64,000 bases of DNA from Stomoxys calcitrans (GCF_963082655.1 NC_081555.1:146631517-146695516); one strand, 5' to 3'. Shown: positions 44,139 through 56,330, counted from the first letter of the stretch. The notes: generated by a model from the letters alone, not told the origin. Numbers and translations: made by a program.

Positions 44139-44340
44139 TTCAAAATTTGAAAATCGGACCACAAATGAAGATTTGGCAACCCGAAAAACGTTTTAAAATT
44201 CCAAGGTGACTAGCTTAGGAGCCTGCCAAAAGGCGCCTAGACAACCTAGAACCTTGAAATTTTGCAAACGATCTCGTAACACCACAGCTCTAACCATTCC
44301 AAATTTCAAAGTGATATCTCTGCTCGTTCTCACACGGCAT
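44139..44340. other. Unassigned spacer
   Basis: No gene or clear repeat; contains CAAAAGGCGCCTAGACAACC. Confidence 0.4.
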
Positions 44341-44968
44341 ATTTATACCCTACACATGTTAAATATACCGATCGGTTTAGACTTACTTCCTGATTCGATT
44401 TAGCTATGACCATCTGTCTTTCCATGTACTCTTGTGATCAAGGTACAGGTCGCATTTGTTGTCCAATTGTCATGAAACTTTGCACAAGTCCTTTTTTTGG
44501 TCCAAGCACAAACGTTATTGATTTTGGAGAAAATCGGTTGAAGTTTATATATACCTCCCATATATATCTTTCATCCGATATGGCCTTTTAAGGCTGTAGA
44601 AGCCACAATTTGGATTCGATCTGTGTAAAATAAAGCAAGATTAAGCATCATATCGTCAAAATCAGGCCAGATTTACATATAGCACCCATATATACCTATC
44701 ATCCGATATGGACTTTTAAGGCTGTAGAAGCCACAGTTTTGTACATCAGTAAAAGATTTAGCGTGAGGTGTTTTATTCGATGTCCTCATGTGTGTGCAAA
44801 ATTTCATTATAGTCGGTCCAGGTTAAGATATAGGTCCGACATATATCTTTCATCCGATATTGGTCTTAAAGGCTGTAGTAGCCCATTTAGGTCCTATCGT
44901 AAAGAAGTACGCATTCTGAGTAGTGTAGGGTATTATAGTCGGGCCCGCCCGACTTTTTCCTTTCCTTA
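44341..44968 (+). mobile_element. Second-type element with its own hairpin end
   Basis: The left end is TTTATACCCTACACATG, the array has TATATATCTTTCATCCGATATGG units, and the right end is TAGTGTAGGGTATTAT with a hairpin at 44937-44954 (arms AGTCGGGC / GCCCGACT, two-base loop) and TTTTTCCTTTCCTTACT. Same architecture as the 153-bp-unit element but different end sequences: a sister family. This layout recalls Drosophila mini-me copies. Confidence 0.75.
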
Positions 44969-46084
44969 CTGAGTTTTACTAGTTTTTTCGATTCACTCTC
45001 ACTATCTGCTAAGCGAATCACACGAAAATGTCCGAGCACCTTTAAGTCGAAGTCCAAACTTTATACATCCCTGGCCATTAAACTAATACAATTGAATGCA
45101 CTGTGCTAGCGTATAGACAGGAAGTCCAAGGCGAGCATGTGTTGGTAAATGCTATCTATTTGTATGACTGGATCTAGGGAAGTATGTATATAACACATAC
45201 ACATACATAAGCATACATCCTCTTACGCCATCCAACAAGATAAGAATGTTGTTGACGTATGAAATGTTAAATATTTTTTTTTCTTTTAAACATATTCTGC
45301 TTAAACTTTCTTAGCTGTAAGCCTTGCTCAAATATTTATGTGAGTGTGTGATATAATTTTCATATAAAAACTAAGGCATTTTTGGCATCGTAGTTCCTAT
45401 TTAAAATATACAACGAAAAAAAGAAATTGTAATATTAAAATATAGCCATAATTATATGCTTCTGTCATATAACCCATGAAACAAATCTTTTTCTTCTACC
45501 ATAAGTTAGGGGCCTTGCTGTCGCTGCCATCCATAATTTCTTTAGTTTGGCTTTTTCTTCATGGTTAGCTATTCAGTTGCAGTGCTTCTTATGTTAACAT
45601 ATGCACATAATTACATTGATAATTTTGGGCATTCCCTATGAAAGAGGTAGGGGAGAGAGAGGAAGTTGTGCTCGTTGTGCAAAGGAGTAACGATTACTTT
45701 TACAAGCAGCTAACATATTTGTTTGCTAATGATTTCTTGCCTCAATTCAGCGGGTTTTGTGGCAGACAGGCGTTAAGTTTTTGGGGTTTAATTTATTTTC
45801 AAGCGCAGAGGCATTATTTAAAATTGGTATAATTGCTTTAGCTGTCAGAAAAATTTGTTTGTTCTACAAGTTAACGAGTGTAAGAAAAAGAAATTATTAC
45901 GATAGGATAGTTGGTTATGAAGGCGGGGTTTTTGGTGCGGCGTTTTTGGTCTATAATGAGGGCCATGAATAAGGATGACACATGGAAAGAATGGATATTG
46001 TTGGAGAGATGTGGTATTGAAAATATTGTAATACGAGGGCTGCTATATAAATTTTTGGCCTAATAATGAAAATGGAAACTTTTA
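44969..46084. other. Non-coding, apparently single-copy DNA
   Basis: AT-rich; short frames at 45638-45972 overlap in two frames without support. No gene called. Confidence 0.5.
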
Positions 46085-46102
46085 TCATGAACAAGTTAAA
46101 GC

Positions 46103-46159
46103 GTGCTAAGTTCGGCCGAGCCGAATATTCGTGCTTAGTTCGGCCGGGCCGAATATTGG
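46103..46159. repeat. Tandem duplication of the 3' hairpin
   Basis: GTGCTAAGTTCGGCCGAGCC and GTGCTTAGTTCGGCCGGGCC each start one 28-29-bp copy ending in GAATATT. Confidence 0.9.
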
Positions 46160-47202
46160 TAACCCATCACCATGTATTCCACTAAAAATGTACCCTTATT
46201 AACTGAGTTCGTATTTGAATAATTTTAGTCCTAAGAATTCATATCGGGATATTGGTACTTTGGGCCCTATATCACCATATTCACCGATTCGGATAAATCT
46301 TGGTACTGATGTTGTAAATCTGATAGGGTTTGGACCAAATTTTAAACAAATCAGGTGAAAATTGAGGCTTCTAAGAACTGAAGAAGTCAAATCCTGGGAT
46401 CGGTTTATATTTGGGCTATATCTTTTTTTGGACCGGATCGGATCATACTTGGCATGGTTGTTAAAAGTTAAACCACAGGTCTTTTTCCAAATTTCCGCCA
46501 AATCAGATGAAAATTGAAGCTTCTAAGGGCTGAAGAATTAAAATCCGGGTATCGGTTTACATGGGGGCTATATCCGTTTATAGACCGTATAGGATCTTTT
46601 TTAGCATGTATGTTGAAAGTCATAACATAAGTCTTTGTTCCCAATTTCAGCCAAATCAGATGAAAACTGAGATTTCTATGAGCTCAAGAAGTCGAATCCG
46701 GGGATTGGTTTATATATGGAGGCTATATCTGTTTAAAGATCGATTCGGAACATACTTGACATGGATGTTGGAATTTATTACTTTAGTCTCTGTTTCAAAT
46801 TTCAGCCAAATTTTAAAAAAATTTGAGGCTTCTATGGGCTTAAGAAGTCAAATCGGTGGACCGGTTTATATGGGGGCTATATCTGTTTAAAGACCGATTG
46901 GGAACATACTTGGCATAGATGTTGGTCATAACTCAAGACCTTGTTCCAAATTTTAGCCAAATGGGATGAAAATTGAGGCTGCTAGGTGCTCAAGAAGTCA
47001 AATCAGAGGATCGGTTTATATGGGGGCTAGATCTGTTTATAAGCCGATTCGTATCATACTTGGCATTGATTTTGGAATTCACAACAGAAGTTTTTGTTTC
47101 AAATTTCTGCCAAATCGGATGAAAATTGGGGCTTCTAAGGGCTCAAGAAGGCAAATCAGGGGATCGGTTTATATGGGGCTATTTCCACATCTGAACCGAT
47201 AT

Positions 47203-47505
47203 TACAATTTTTGCCCATGAACATTCCACTAAGGAACATTCTCACCTATCAATGAGTGCAGTCCGATTCAAGTTTTAAGCTCAATGATAAGAGGCCTACT
47301 TTTTATAGCCGAGTCCGAACGGCGTGCCGCAGTGCGACACCTCTTTGGAGAGAAGTTTTACATGGCACAGTACCTCACAAATGTTGCCAGCATTAGGAGG
47401 GGAAAGCCACCGATGAAATTTTTTTCTGATTGCCTCTCCAGGATTCGAACCATGGCGTTCAGCGTCATAGGCCGACTTGCTAACCTCTGCGCCACGGTGG
47501 CCTCC
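47203..47505 (-). mobile_element. tRNA-derived SINE, nearly full-length, with 9-bp duplication
   Basis: Reading minus: GGCCACCGTGGCGCAGAGG head, B box GGTTCGAATCC, body with GTGTCGCACTGCGGCACGCC and GGCTATAAAAAGTAGG, 3' end TAGTGGAATGTTCATGGGC. AACCGATAT at 47194-47202 is repeated at 47506-47514. The insertion interrupts the array phrase AACCGATATAGCCC. Confidence 0.9.
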
Positions 47506-47689
47506 AACCGATATAGCCCATTTAAAATCCCCAATGACCTACATCAATACGAAGTATCTGTGCAAAATTTCAAGCGGCTAGCTTTACGCGTTCGACCGCT
47601 ATCGTGATTTCGATAGACGGCGAACATGGCTGGATCGACTTAGAATTTCGAGACGATCCAGAATATATGGGGTCGCAGATCAATATCTA

Positions 47690-49560
47690 GATCTAGATCA
47701 ATGACCCAGATCGGTTCAGATTTTGATATAGCTGCCGTACAGACCGATCTCTCGGTTTAAGGTCTTGGGCCCATAAAAGCCACATTTATTATCCGATTTC
47801 GCGGAAATTTAAGACAGTGAGTGTTAGGCTCTTCGACATCCTTCTTCAATTTGGCTCAGATCGGTTAAGATGTGGATATAGCTGCCATATAGACCGATCT
47901 CTCGATTTAAGGTTTTGGGTCCTTAAAAGTTGCATTTATTGTTCGATTTCGTCGAAATTCGGGACAGTGAGTTGTGTTAGACCAGATTTTGATATATTGG
48001 GTTGCCCAAAAAGTAATTGCGGATTTTTCATATAGTCGGCGTTGACAAATTTTTTCACAGCTTGTGACTCTGTAATTGCATTCTTTCTTCTGTCAGTTAT
48101 CAGCTGTTACTTTTACCTTGCTTTAGAAAAAACGTGTAAAAAAGTATACTTGATTAAAGTTCATTCTAAGATTTATTAAAAATGCATTTACTTTCTTTTA
48201 AAAAATCCGCAATTACTTTTTGGGCAACCCAATAGTTGTCATATAGACCGATCTCTCGATATAAGGTTTTGGGCCCATAAAAGGCGCATTTACTGTCCGA
48301 TGTCGCCGAAATTTGAGACAGTGGGTTACGTTAGGTTCATCGACATCTTTGTGCAATATGGCATAAATCGGTCCAGATCGGCCATATAGACCGATCTCTC
48401 GATATAAGGTTTTGGGCCCATAAAAGGCGCATTTACTGGCCGATGTCGCCGAAATTTGAGACAGTGGGTTACGTTAGGCTCTTCGACATCTTTGTGCAAT
48501 ATGGCATAGATCGGTCCAGATTTTGATATAGCTGCCGTATAGACCGAACTCTCGGTTTAAGGTCTTGGGCCCATAAAAGCCACATTTATTATCCGATTTC
48601 GCTGAAATTTAAGACACTTAGTTGTGTTAGGCGCTTCGGCATCCTTCTTCAATTTGGCTCAGATCGGTTAAGATGTGGATATAGCTGCCATATAGACCGA
48701 TCTCTCGATTTAGGGTCTTGGGCCCATAAAAGGCGCATTTATTGTCCGATGTCGCCGAAACTCGGGACAGTGAGTTATGTTAGGCCCTCCAACATTCTTC
48801 TGCAATTTGGTTTAGATCGGATCAGATTTGGATATGGTTGCTTTCTGGACCGATCTCTCGATATAAGGTTTTGGGCCCCCAAAAGGCGCATTTATTGCTC
48901 GATGTAGCCGAAATTTGGGACCATGAGTTATATTGAGCCCCTCGATATCCTTGTTCAATTTGGCCCAGATCAGTTCAGATTTGGATACAGCTGCCATATA
49001 GACCGATCTCTCGATTTAAGGTTTTGTTCCCATAAAAGGCGCATTTATTGTCCGATGTCGCCGAAATTTGAGACAGTGAGTTATGTTAATCTCTTCGACA
49101 TTCTTTTGCAATATGGCATATACCGGTCCAGATTTGGATATAGCTGCCATATAGACCAATCTCTCGATTTAGGGTCTTGGGCCCTTAAAAGGCGCATTTA
49201 TTGTCCGATGTCGCCGAAATTTGGGACAGTGAGTTGTGTTACTCATCTCGACATCTTTGTGCAATATGGCATAAATCGGTCCAGATTTGGATATAGCTGC
49301 CATATAGACCGATCTCTCGATTTAAAGTCTTGGTCCCATAAAAAGTACATTTATAATCCGATTTCGCCGATATATGCCACAGTGACTTATGTTAAGCTAC
49401 TCAATATCCGTGTCGAATTTGGTCCAAATCCGACCATATTTCGATAAGGCTTCTATGGGCGCACCCACCCGATTATGATGAAAGGTGGTTTACATATACA
49501 CCCGAGGCGGTGGGTATCCAAATTTCGGCCCGGCCGAACTTAGCGCTTTTTTTACTTGTT
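47690..49560 (+). mobile_element. 153-bp-unit array with 3' end, split by mariner copy F
   Basis: CTCTCG occurs at 48396, 48549, 48702, 48855, 49008, 49161 and 49314, every step 153 bp. The right end is GGCGGTGGGTATCC, a hairpin (AATTTCGGCC/GGCCGAACTT) and TTTTTTTACTTGTT. The left end block is missing. The 174-codon frame at 48923-49447 is array translation made open by a period divisible by three. Confidence 0.88.
47997..48232 (+). mobile_element. Mariner-derived miniature element, copy F
   Basis: 236 bp, TA duplications at 47995-47996 and 48233-48234, 5'-type end on the left as in copy B. Confidence 0.92.
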
Positions 49561-50642
49561 TAGAAAACAAATTTACTTGACGAAATTTTCTTTTATGTGA
49601 AACGAATTACTTTTTTGCGTGTAGAAGATGTACTCGATGTACATTAAAGAAGAATAAATCACTTATATTAAGGCAGCAACCCCTGTAGGATAGGGCCAGT
49701 ATTCTCTACTGTATCCATTTAGCTTAAACTCTTGTCATTACAAAGTTAAACTGTAACTTAGTCAACTTGGCTAGAAGAAGCAAGAAACTTAAACGGATTT
49801 CAAAGTCAATAAGCCGCCAAAACAAAAGTGACTAAAAATCGGATGGAATAAAAAAGAAACAATCCCAATAGCAAAGACAAGGACATATCCATAAAATTTT
49901 TGTAATATATGGGCAATTTAAAAACTATAAAAAAGGTTCTATTAAATGCTTGTCTTTCGGCGCTCTGATTTTAGATTATACCTTTGTAAAGATATGTATG
50001 CATTACCATGTATGCTGTTACAAATAATGTGTTGTCAAAAAGATCCCTTTTCACAATCATCTCATAGAAATCCACGATAAGGATAACAAACAAACATAGT
50101 CAAAAAAAAAAAAAAATAGAAATTGAAACAACTACAACATATTTGTACGCTATCTTTTCTCTTGTTTTTCATTCTTATACTTTTTCTCCACATATTACAT
50201 AAAAGGGGCTTAAAAATCTTATTACAATCTTGTTTCATTTATGATAAGTTTTCGTATCTTTTTCACACCCCTCCCACACCACTGCTATGAACCAGTAACT
50301 CTTACTCACACACATATAGATGTATGTATCCACATATATAGACAAGCATAACTAACATGAAACCGGAAGCGGAAAAAGAGATGAACAGAAATTCATGTTA
50401 TCTCAAAAAAAAAAAAAAAAACAAGAAAACACATACAATGTTCCTTCTTCCATACATGCATGTTGTGTGATATTCATATAATCATCCATTCGGCGACCAA
50501 GGCAGTCAGTCGTTCATTCGTTTGTGTTCATTGGTGTATGAACACAAAAGGGGGTAACATCAGCGAATGGGATGTTATTGCAATCATACCAGAGACCCTG
50601 GGACAGCTGCAAAGCAGTGAAGAACAAAAAAATAGGAGGAAA
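49561..50642. other. Non-coding, apparently single-copy DNA
   Basis: A runs near 50103 and 50405. No gene supported. Confidence 0.5.
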
Positions 50643-50871
50643 ACAAGTTAAGATGCTTTTTAAGTTTAGTCGGGTCGAACTTTGTATGCCCAAAGATATA
50701 TTGGAAATGTCGTGGGCATTTTGTTTTAGAAATAATGTTCAAATAATACATCCAACTTTTTGATATTTGGAGAGTTGGAACATTCGATACGTATCGTCAT
50801 ACCCCAAGTTTTAACACAGTCTGATTTTGAAGATGGGTTCACCGATTTGAATGAGTTGATATATTTTCAAC
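50643..50871 (-). repeat. Degenerate 3' end of a 153-bp-unit element
   Basis: AAACAAGTTAAGATGC and AGTCGGGTCGAACTTTG are decayed forms of the terminus and hairpin; the array part is hardly recognisable. Confidence 0.5.
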
Positions 50872-51015
50872 CTATATGATAATGATTGTTTTGAATTTCT
50901 GAACGTCGTAGGCGGAGGGAAAGTTATTTGCCGGAAGTCGATTCCACATACGAACCGTCTGCGCGAAGATATAATTTTTTCGGTAGTGCATGGTTTTATA
51001 GTGCAGCGGTACGGT
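50872..51015 (-). pseudogene. CR1/Jockey-like ORF2 C-terminal tail
   Basis: The minus frame gives YIFAQTVRMWNRLPANNFP and YDVQKFKT, the usual ending of CR1/Jockey-group ORF2 (RTxRLWNxLPxxxFPxxYxxxxFK). Only about 48 codons. Confidence 0.6.
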
Positions 51016-51445
51016 GACCTTCATTTGGCAGCTGCAATAATGAAAAATAGAAAAGCACCATGTTCTGATGGAATACCAGCAGAAGTGCTGAAACAAAAGC
51101 CGTGGCATGGTAGGGCATACTCCTAAGAATGTACAAAACGTGTCTCACAAAAGGAGTTTTCCCAGAATGCTGGAAAGAATAGAAGTTGGAATTGATAAGC
51201 AAGGGAAAGGGAGACACACTTGCACCCTCGTTTTACAAACCTCATGCATGCTCCAAACAACCGGTAAATTACTGGAGAGATTCATAGAGCCTATAAATAC
51301 GTTAAAATGTTATCCGAAAGGCAGCACGGTTACTGTCAAATGTCGGCGCAGTAAAAGTTGTTGTCGATGAGATTCTACATGCACGAGAAAAAAAAAACAA
51401 ACAACACAGCAGACCAATCCTACTTGTTGTTACCTTAAAAAGATG
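51016..51445 (+). pseudogene. R1-like reverse transcriptase relic
   Basis: Frame-hopping matches to the intact ORF2 at 4464-7466: NRKAPCSDGIPAEVL (KAPGPDGIPSEVI), CLTKGVFPECWKE, KLELISKGKGD, TTGKLLERFI and a trace of the region before the first catalytic aspartate near 51420. At least three frameshifts and several stops. A different, older subfamily. Confidence 0.75.
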
Positions 51446-51489
51446 TGATACATGCTCCACAAAGCAAGATTAGAACAGCAGGGTACCCT

Positions 51490-52055
51490 CTGCGCTAGGG
51501 TGGCCTTTATTGCGAGAAACACGGAAGAGGTACAGCTTAGGTGCCGATTATCTGGCACCGCTGGCCAAAGGGATTAGGACATTCATGATTCGTTTTCCCG
51601 GGAGAAATGAATGGAGGGCAAATGCTTTGTATGAGGAGGATAAGACGTCGATCTTCACTAATGGCTCTAAGATGGAGTCAGAGACTAGATTGGGGGTCTA
51701 CTCCGTCGCAGCGGCGGCCGCGCGTAAGGCTTTGGATTCAAGGACGTTGAGGTCGAGGTGTGAGGCTGATTATATGGTGTCCCTAGATATGGGTTCCCGT
51801 ATATAAAGGGATTCCAGAAAATGATAGGGCGGATGAATGCGCCAGAGGGGTTCGTCTGCTCCGAGCGGACCAGTCACCGGACTTGCCTACGGGCCGTTTG
51901 TCGCACTTCTGAACATAGTAGAAGAAAAGGCCAAAAAATTGAGATGGGACTCAGCGGATGGTTGCCCGACCGCTAAGGCGCTCTGGCCCGTCATCGACAG
52001 CAGGAGAACGAAGGAGTTACTGGCGTTCGACAACAGGTCGCTGAGCATGTTAACA
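51490..52055 (+). pseudogene. RNase H-bearing non-LTR retrotransposon relic
   Basis: The frame at 51510-51806 holds SIFTNGSKMESETRLGVYS, the first RNase H strand (TDGSK...GxGxY) with Asp replaced by Asn. GIPENDRADECAR near 51800-51845 and LLAFDNRSLSMLTG near 52020-52055 match the end of RNase H and the C-terminus. The middle is deleted. LOA- or I-like. Confidence 0.65.
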
Positions 52056-52290
52056 GGGTTTGATAAAGATCGGACCAAAATTGTGCCTTCTACAGCCTTA
52101 AAAGACCATATCGAATGAAAGATATATATGGAAGCTCAACATAAATCTGATCCGATTCTGATGAATTTTGCACACATATTGGGACGTTTAAGAAAAACAC
52201 TGCCAAATTTTGTAAGGAAGGATGGGACCAAAATTGTGCCTTCTACATCATTAATGAACAGTGGCAAACTTGAAAAATGATATATACGCC
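52056..52290 (-). repeat. Second-type array fragment
   Basis: GATCGGACCAAAATTGTGCC, ATGAAAGATATATATGG and TTTGCACACATATTGGGACG are reversed units of the 32150-32950 array. Confidence 0.65.
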
Positions 52291-52821
52291 CATTTTTATA
52301 CCTTCCACCCTGGGATGGGGGTATACTAATCTAGTCATTCCGTTTGTAATACCTCAAAATATTTGTTTAGGACCCCATAAAGTATATATAATCTTGATCG
52401 TCTCGACGTTCTGAGTCGATCTAGCCATGCCATAGCCAACGGACGGACGTTTGTCGAAATCACGATAGCGGTCGAACGCGTAAAGCTAGCAATTTGAAAT
52501 TTTGCAAAGATAACAGATAAAGATAACGTTTGTAACACATCGAAATATTGATCTGAGGCCTCTGGAGGGCGCAATTTTTAACCTCAAATGGCTGAAATTT
52601 TGATGAAATGTTTTTTTTTCTTAAGTCTAACAAGTGTGCTGAGTATGGTTCAAATCGATTCATAACCTGATATAGTTGTCATATAAAACGATCGTCAGAT
52701 TTGACTTCCGGGCCTCTAGATGGCCCAATTACTACATGTCCGACATTTTGCACGTACCTTTCAGCTTTGACTTTCAAGAACTTTGCCAAATATGAACCAT
52801 TACCTGATATATATACCTTTT

Positions 52822-54748
52822 ATATACCTTATATATAAAATTCAATTTGTGTTTGTTTGTTCCGTATAGACTCAAAAACGGCTGAACCGATTACTTTTAA
52901 ATTTTAACAGATTGTGTAAGTTGGTCGGGAAGGAAACATAGGCTATATAATTTTTTTGATATCGGGAAAGTACTACCCAAAAATAAAAGTGGACCGATCG
53001 GGATAATATGGGATTCAAATGAAAGGTATTCAAGAGTGGAGTACGAATAATAAAAGTTGGGTCCAAGTACCTAGGGGGCCGCCCCAGCCCCACAACCCCT
53101 TAAAATAGGTTTATTTTACGATCATGACAGTATGGGACTCAAATGAAACGGAGTAGATAACGAATATGGTCACGAAGTAGGAATAGGCGTAATAATTTCT
53201 AGAATACGAAAGGGGGCGAACCCTCCCCCGTTACCTCAAAAACACCACCCAAAATCAAAAGAGGACCGATAAGGACAATTGAGTATGAAATGAAATGTTT
53301 GCGGGGGTAGCTAACGAATCTGGCATATAAATTTATGTCGAAGTATAGGGGTTCACCCCACCCCCACAAAAACGCTCAAAATGGGCACATTAGCCAATCA
53401 TGGATATACGGAACTTGGTTTGTTTGTTCCGTATAGACTGAAAAACGGCAGAACCAACTTTCTCGAAAATTTCGCATATTGTGTAGGTTGGTCTGGAAGG
53501 AAACACAGGCTATATAAATTTTCGATATCGGACGGGGGACGGACCCTCCCCTCTGAGGCCAAAAACACAACCCAAAATCAAAAGTGGACCGATCGAGACA
53601 ATATATGTATCAAATGATATGGGGCTCAAATGAAAGGTATTCGGGAGTAGATTTCGAATCTGCCAAAAAAAAAAATCAGATCGAAGTATTGGGGGGTCAC
53701 GCCCCCCCTCAAAAACGCCATTAGACCCTTTATGACTATATGATACTTGGCTGAACCGATTCTCTTAAAATTTTCGTAGATTGTGTACGTTTGTCCTATA
53801 TTAAATCAGATATCAGGTGGAGGCGGACCCTCTCCCTTACCCCAAAAACGCCACCCATATCCGAAAGTGGTCCGATGGGCACAACAAGGGTATCAAATGA
53901 AAAGAACATGGTATTAAAATTTCGAAGTTCATATCAATATGACACTCAAATGAAAAGTATTAGGCAGTAGATTATAAATATGACAGAAAACATTGGGTCC
54001 AAGTAATGGAAGGTCGCCCAACCCCAAATATCCCCAAATGACCATATTAGCCGACCATGGCAATATGGGACTTAAATGAAAGGTATTTGGGATTTGATGA
54101 CGAGTTTGATATCCAATTTTTGAGTCAAGTGTTTTGGGGTACGCCCCAAAGCACCCCCTAAACTTCATTTCCGTTGGGAATTAAGAACGAATTTGATATC
54201 TATTGTCAGTGCAAAGTGCCGGTGGCCGCCCCAACCCCAAAACACCCTCCAAACGGTTCATATTTACTGGCCATGGTAATATGGGGCTCAAATTAAAGGG
54301 ATTTGAAAGTCCAGCACGAATTTGATATCCATATTTGAGTCGAAATGTCTGAGGTGCCATCCCTCCCCTAACGAGGACATTGCCCTAAGGAAAAACATTA
54401 CCACCAGGAACCGAGCAGGGGCAAACTTCTCACACATCAATGAGTGCTTTCCGATTCAAGTTTAAACTCAATGATAAGGGACCATTTCTTATAGCCGAAT
54501 CCGAACGGCGTCCCGCAGTGCGACAGTTCTTTGGGGAAAATGTTTTAAATAACCATGCATGACATTGTACCTCGCAAATGTCGCCAACCACTGCTTTGTC
54601 CGATGTTGTCGCCAGGATTCGAACGCGTTCAGCGTCATAGGCTACCATGGCACGAATTCGATATCAGCATTTAGGACGAAGTGTCCCCACCCTAAAAAGA
54701 TATTAGAGAGTTAAAGAAGGCGCAGCGGAGCAAGACCAGTTCGGCTAG
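52822..54748 (-). mobile_element. 131-bp-unit composite element carrying a SINE
   Basis: Reversed: TATATAAAATTCAATTTGTG and TTTGTTTGTTCCG at 52830-52865, array phrases CAAATGAAAGGTATT and GACAATATGGG, and GCGCAGCGGAGCAAG with TCGGCTAG at the other end. CGTATAGACTGAAAAACGG at 53428 shows that a terminal segment is repeated inside, so the copy is internally rearranged. Sister of 25906-28071. Confidence 0.72.
54372..54660 (-). mobile_element. tRNA-derived SINE relic inside a composite element
   Basis: GGATTCGAACGCGTTCAGCG (reversed B box), GTCCCGCAGTGCGAC and CTCACACATCAATGAGTGC. The head lacks the A box, exactly as in the copy at 26001-26260. Confidence 0.8.
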
Positions 54749-55366
54749 TTGATGTATATAAACCGATCTCCCGATTTGACATCTTGAGCCCCTAGAAGTC
54801 GCAAGTTATGTCCGATTTAGCTGAAATTTTGCATGTAATGTTCTGTTGTGACTTCTAATATCTGTGTCAAATACGCTTTAAATCGGTTTATAACCTGATA
54901 TAGCTCCCATATAAACCGATCTCTCGAATTGATTTCTTGAGTCCTTAGAAGCCACAATTTTTGTCCGTTATGGCTGAAATTTTGCATGTGGTGTTTCGTT
55001 ATGATTTCCAACATCTATGCCAAGTACCGTTCAAATCAATCTATAACTTGATATAGCTCCCATGCAAACCGATCTCCCGATTTGACTTCTTGAGCCCCTG
55101 GAATCAGCAATTTTTGTCCGATTTGGCTGAAATTTCTCGAGTCGACCTAGCGGTCGAACGCGTAAAGCGTTGACTTCTTGAGGCCTTGGAAGCTTCAAGT
55201 TATTTTCCAATTTGGCTAAAATTTTGCACATAATTTTCTGTTATGACTTTTAACAACTGTGCCACGTACGGTCTATAACCAGTTATAGCTCACATGTTTT
55301 AGCAGAATCCATGGAGGTGGGTTCCGAAGTCCGCCCCGGCCGAACTTAGCATGCTTTCACTTGTTC

Positions 55367-56330
55367 CATCTATACCAGCCCACAAGTTACTCAAAGTTTG
55401 AGGACAGGGTCTCTTGAAAAGACTTTTAAGTTTGTGGCAATAAGTTTACATTGAATATTAAAGTGTGGGCCTACTTAGGCGACGCTCAATAATTTAATAT
55501 GCAAATAATTAGAGACGGGCTATTTTAAAATTTATTAACTATGGGCTAAAACCTACATATCTAGTTGTTACAAACATAACAACAATACGAGTATGCCTCT
55601 CCAATTCTAATAGCTTGAATATGAAACAACCAACATATCTTGAAAACAGAAACAGAACGTTGAACATCTAGGATTACAAGAGGATTTTTTCAATTACATT
55701 TTGCGGACATGGCAAATTTTTTTTTCTCCTCCACTCAAAGTTGTACCGCCTGCTCACTCGCTCATACTCGCAGTCATGGTGTGCAGCTAAACGAATGTGG
55801 CCCACAATACTTACAATGGAATTGATGAAATGGGGCCATGTTAGTCATGTGAGTGCTTTTCGGCGGTTTTGTTAGCAGGACTTTGCGATAGTTTCATGTT
55901 AAGTGTTTTTTTCTCCTGGCCTGACTTTGTGTTCAGCATAAGAGCGGTAAGAGGTTTTAGCGCATTTAAGCGTTTGTCTAAGATGTTATCCATTAAATGG
56001 ATGAAATAAATGGCTTAAATAAAGGGGATTATGTAGTTGTCCTTTTTTCTCTCTTGCCATTCCCATATCATAGTAGTTAAGACGACAATATAAATGATTG
56101 TCTTACAAATGCAATTTATTAAAAAGTCTTTTCGTTTGTGTTTGAAAGATATTTTAAATGTGTTTGTTTTTTGTTTGTTACTACAATAATCTGAGATTTA
56201 AAAGTATGTTAGAAGGGAACTGATTTGGTAATGTTTTGTGGCAAGATTTAGATTTTCTAAAAAGACAGTAATGAAGAAGGAGAAATACTAATAAAACTAT
56301 AACTTAAACTTACCCAACATCGATGGAAGG
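55367..56330. other. Non-coding, apparently single-copy DNA
   Basis: No gene or repeat recognised. Confidence 0.5.

Larger units (their letters stand above)
46085..47685 (-). mobile_element. 153-bp-unit element with duplicated hairpin, split by a SINE
   Basis: The 3' terminus GAACAAGTTAAAGCGTGC is followed by two hairpins in tandem (46103-46130 and 46131-46159). Array units of the GGTTTATATGGGGGCTATATC subtype recur about every 150-153 bp (46863, 47013, 47166). After the SINE the array resumes with GATATAGCCCATTT and the reversed core to about 47685. Confidence 0.82.
52291..55366 (+). mobile_element. 153-bp-unit element split by a composite element
   Basis: The left end is TTTTTATACCTTCCACCCTGGGATGGGGG; the spacer TATATAATCTTGATCGTCTCGACG follows. 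The array runs to 52821 and resumes at 54749. The right end is GTCCGCCCCGGCCGAACTTAGC and CACTTGTT at 55366. Removing the insert leaves an element of about 1150 bp. Confidence 0.8.

Noticed and set aside
48923..49447. 174-codon open frame on the plus strand
   Set aside because: It runs through 153-bp array units. The period is divisible by three, so a stop-free unit gives a long frame; the same peptide phrases recur at 9221-9595, 19424-19699 and 33798-34163.
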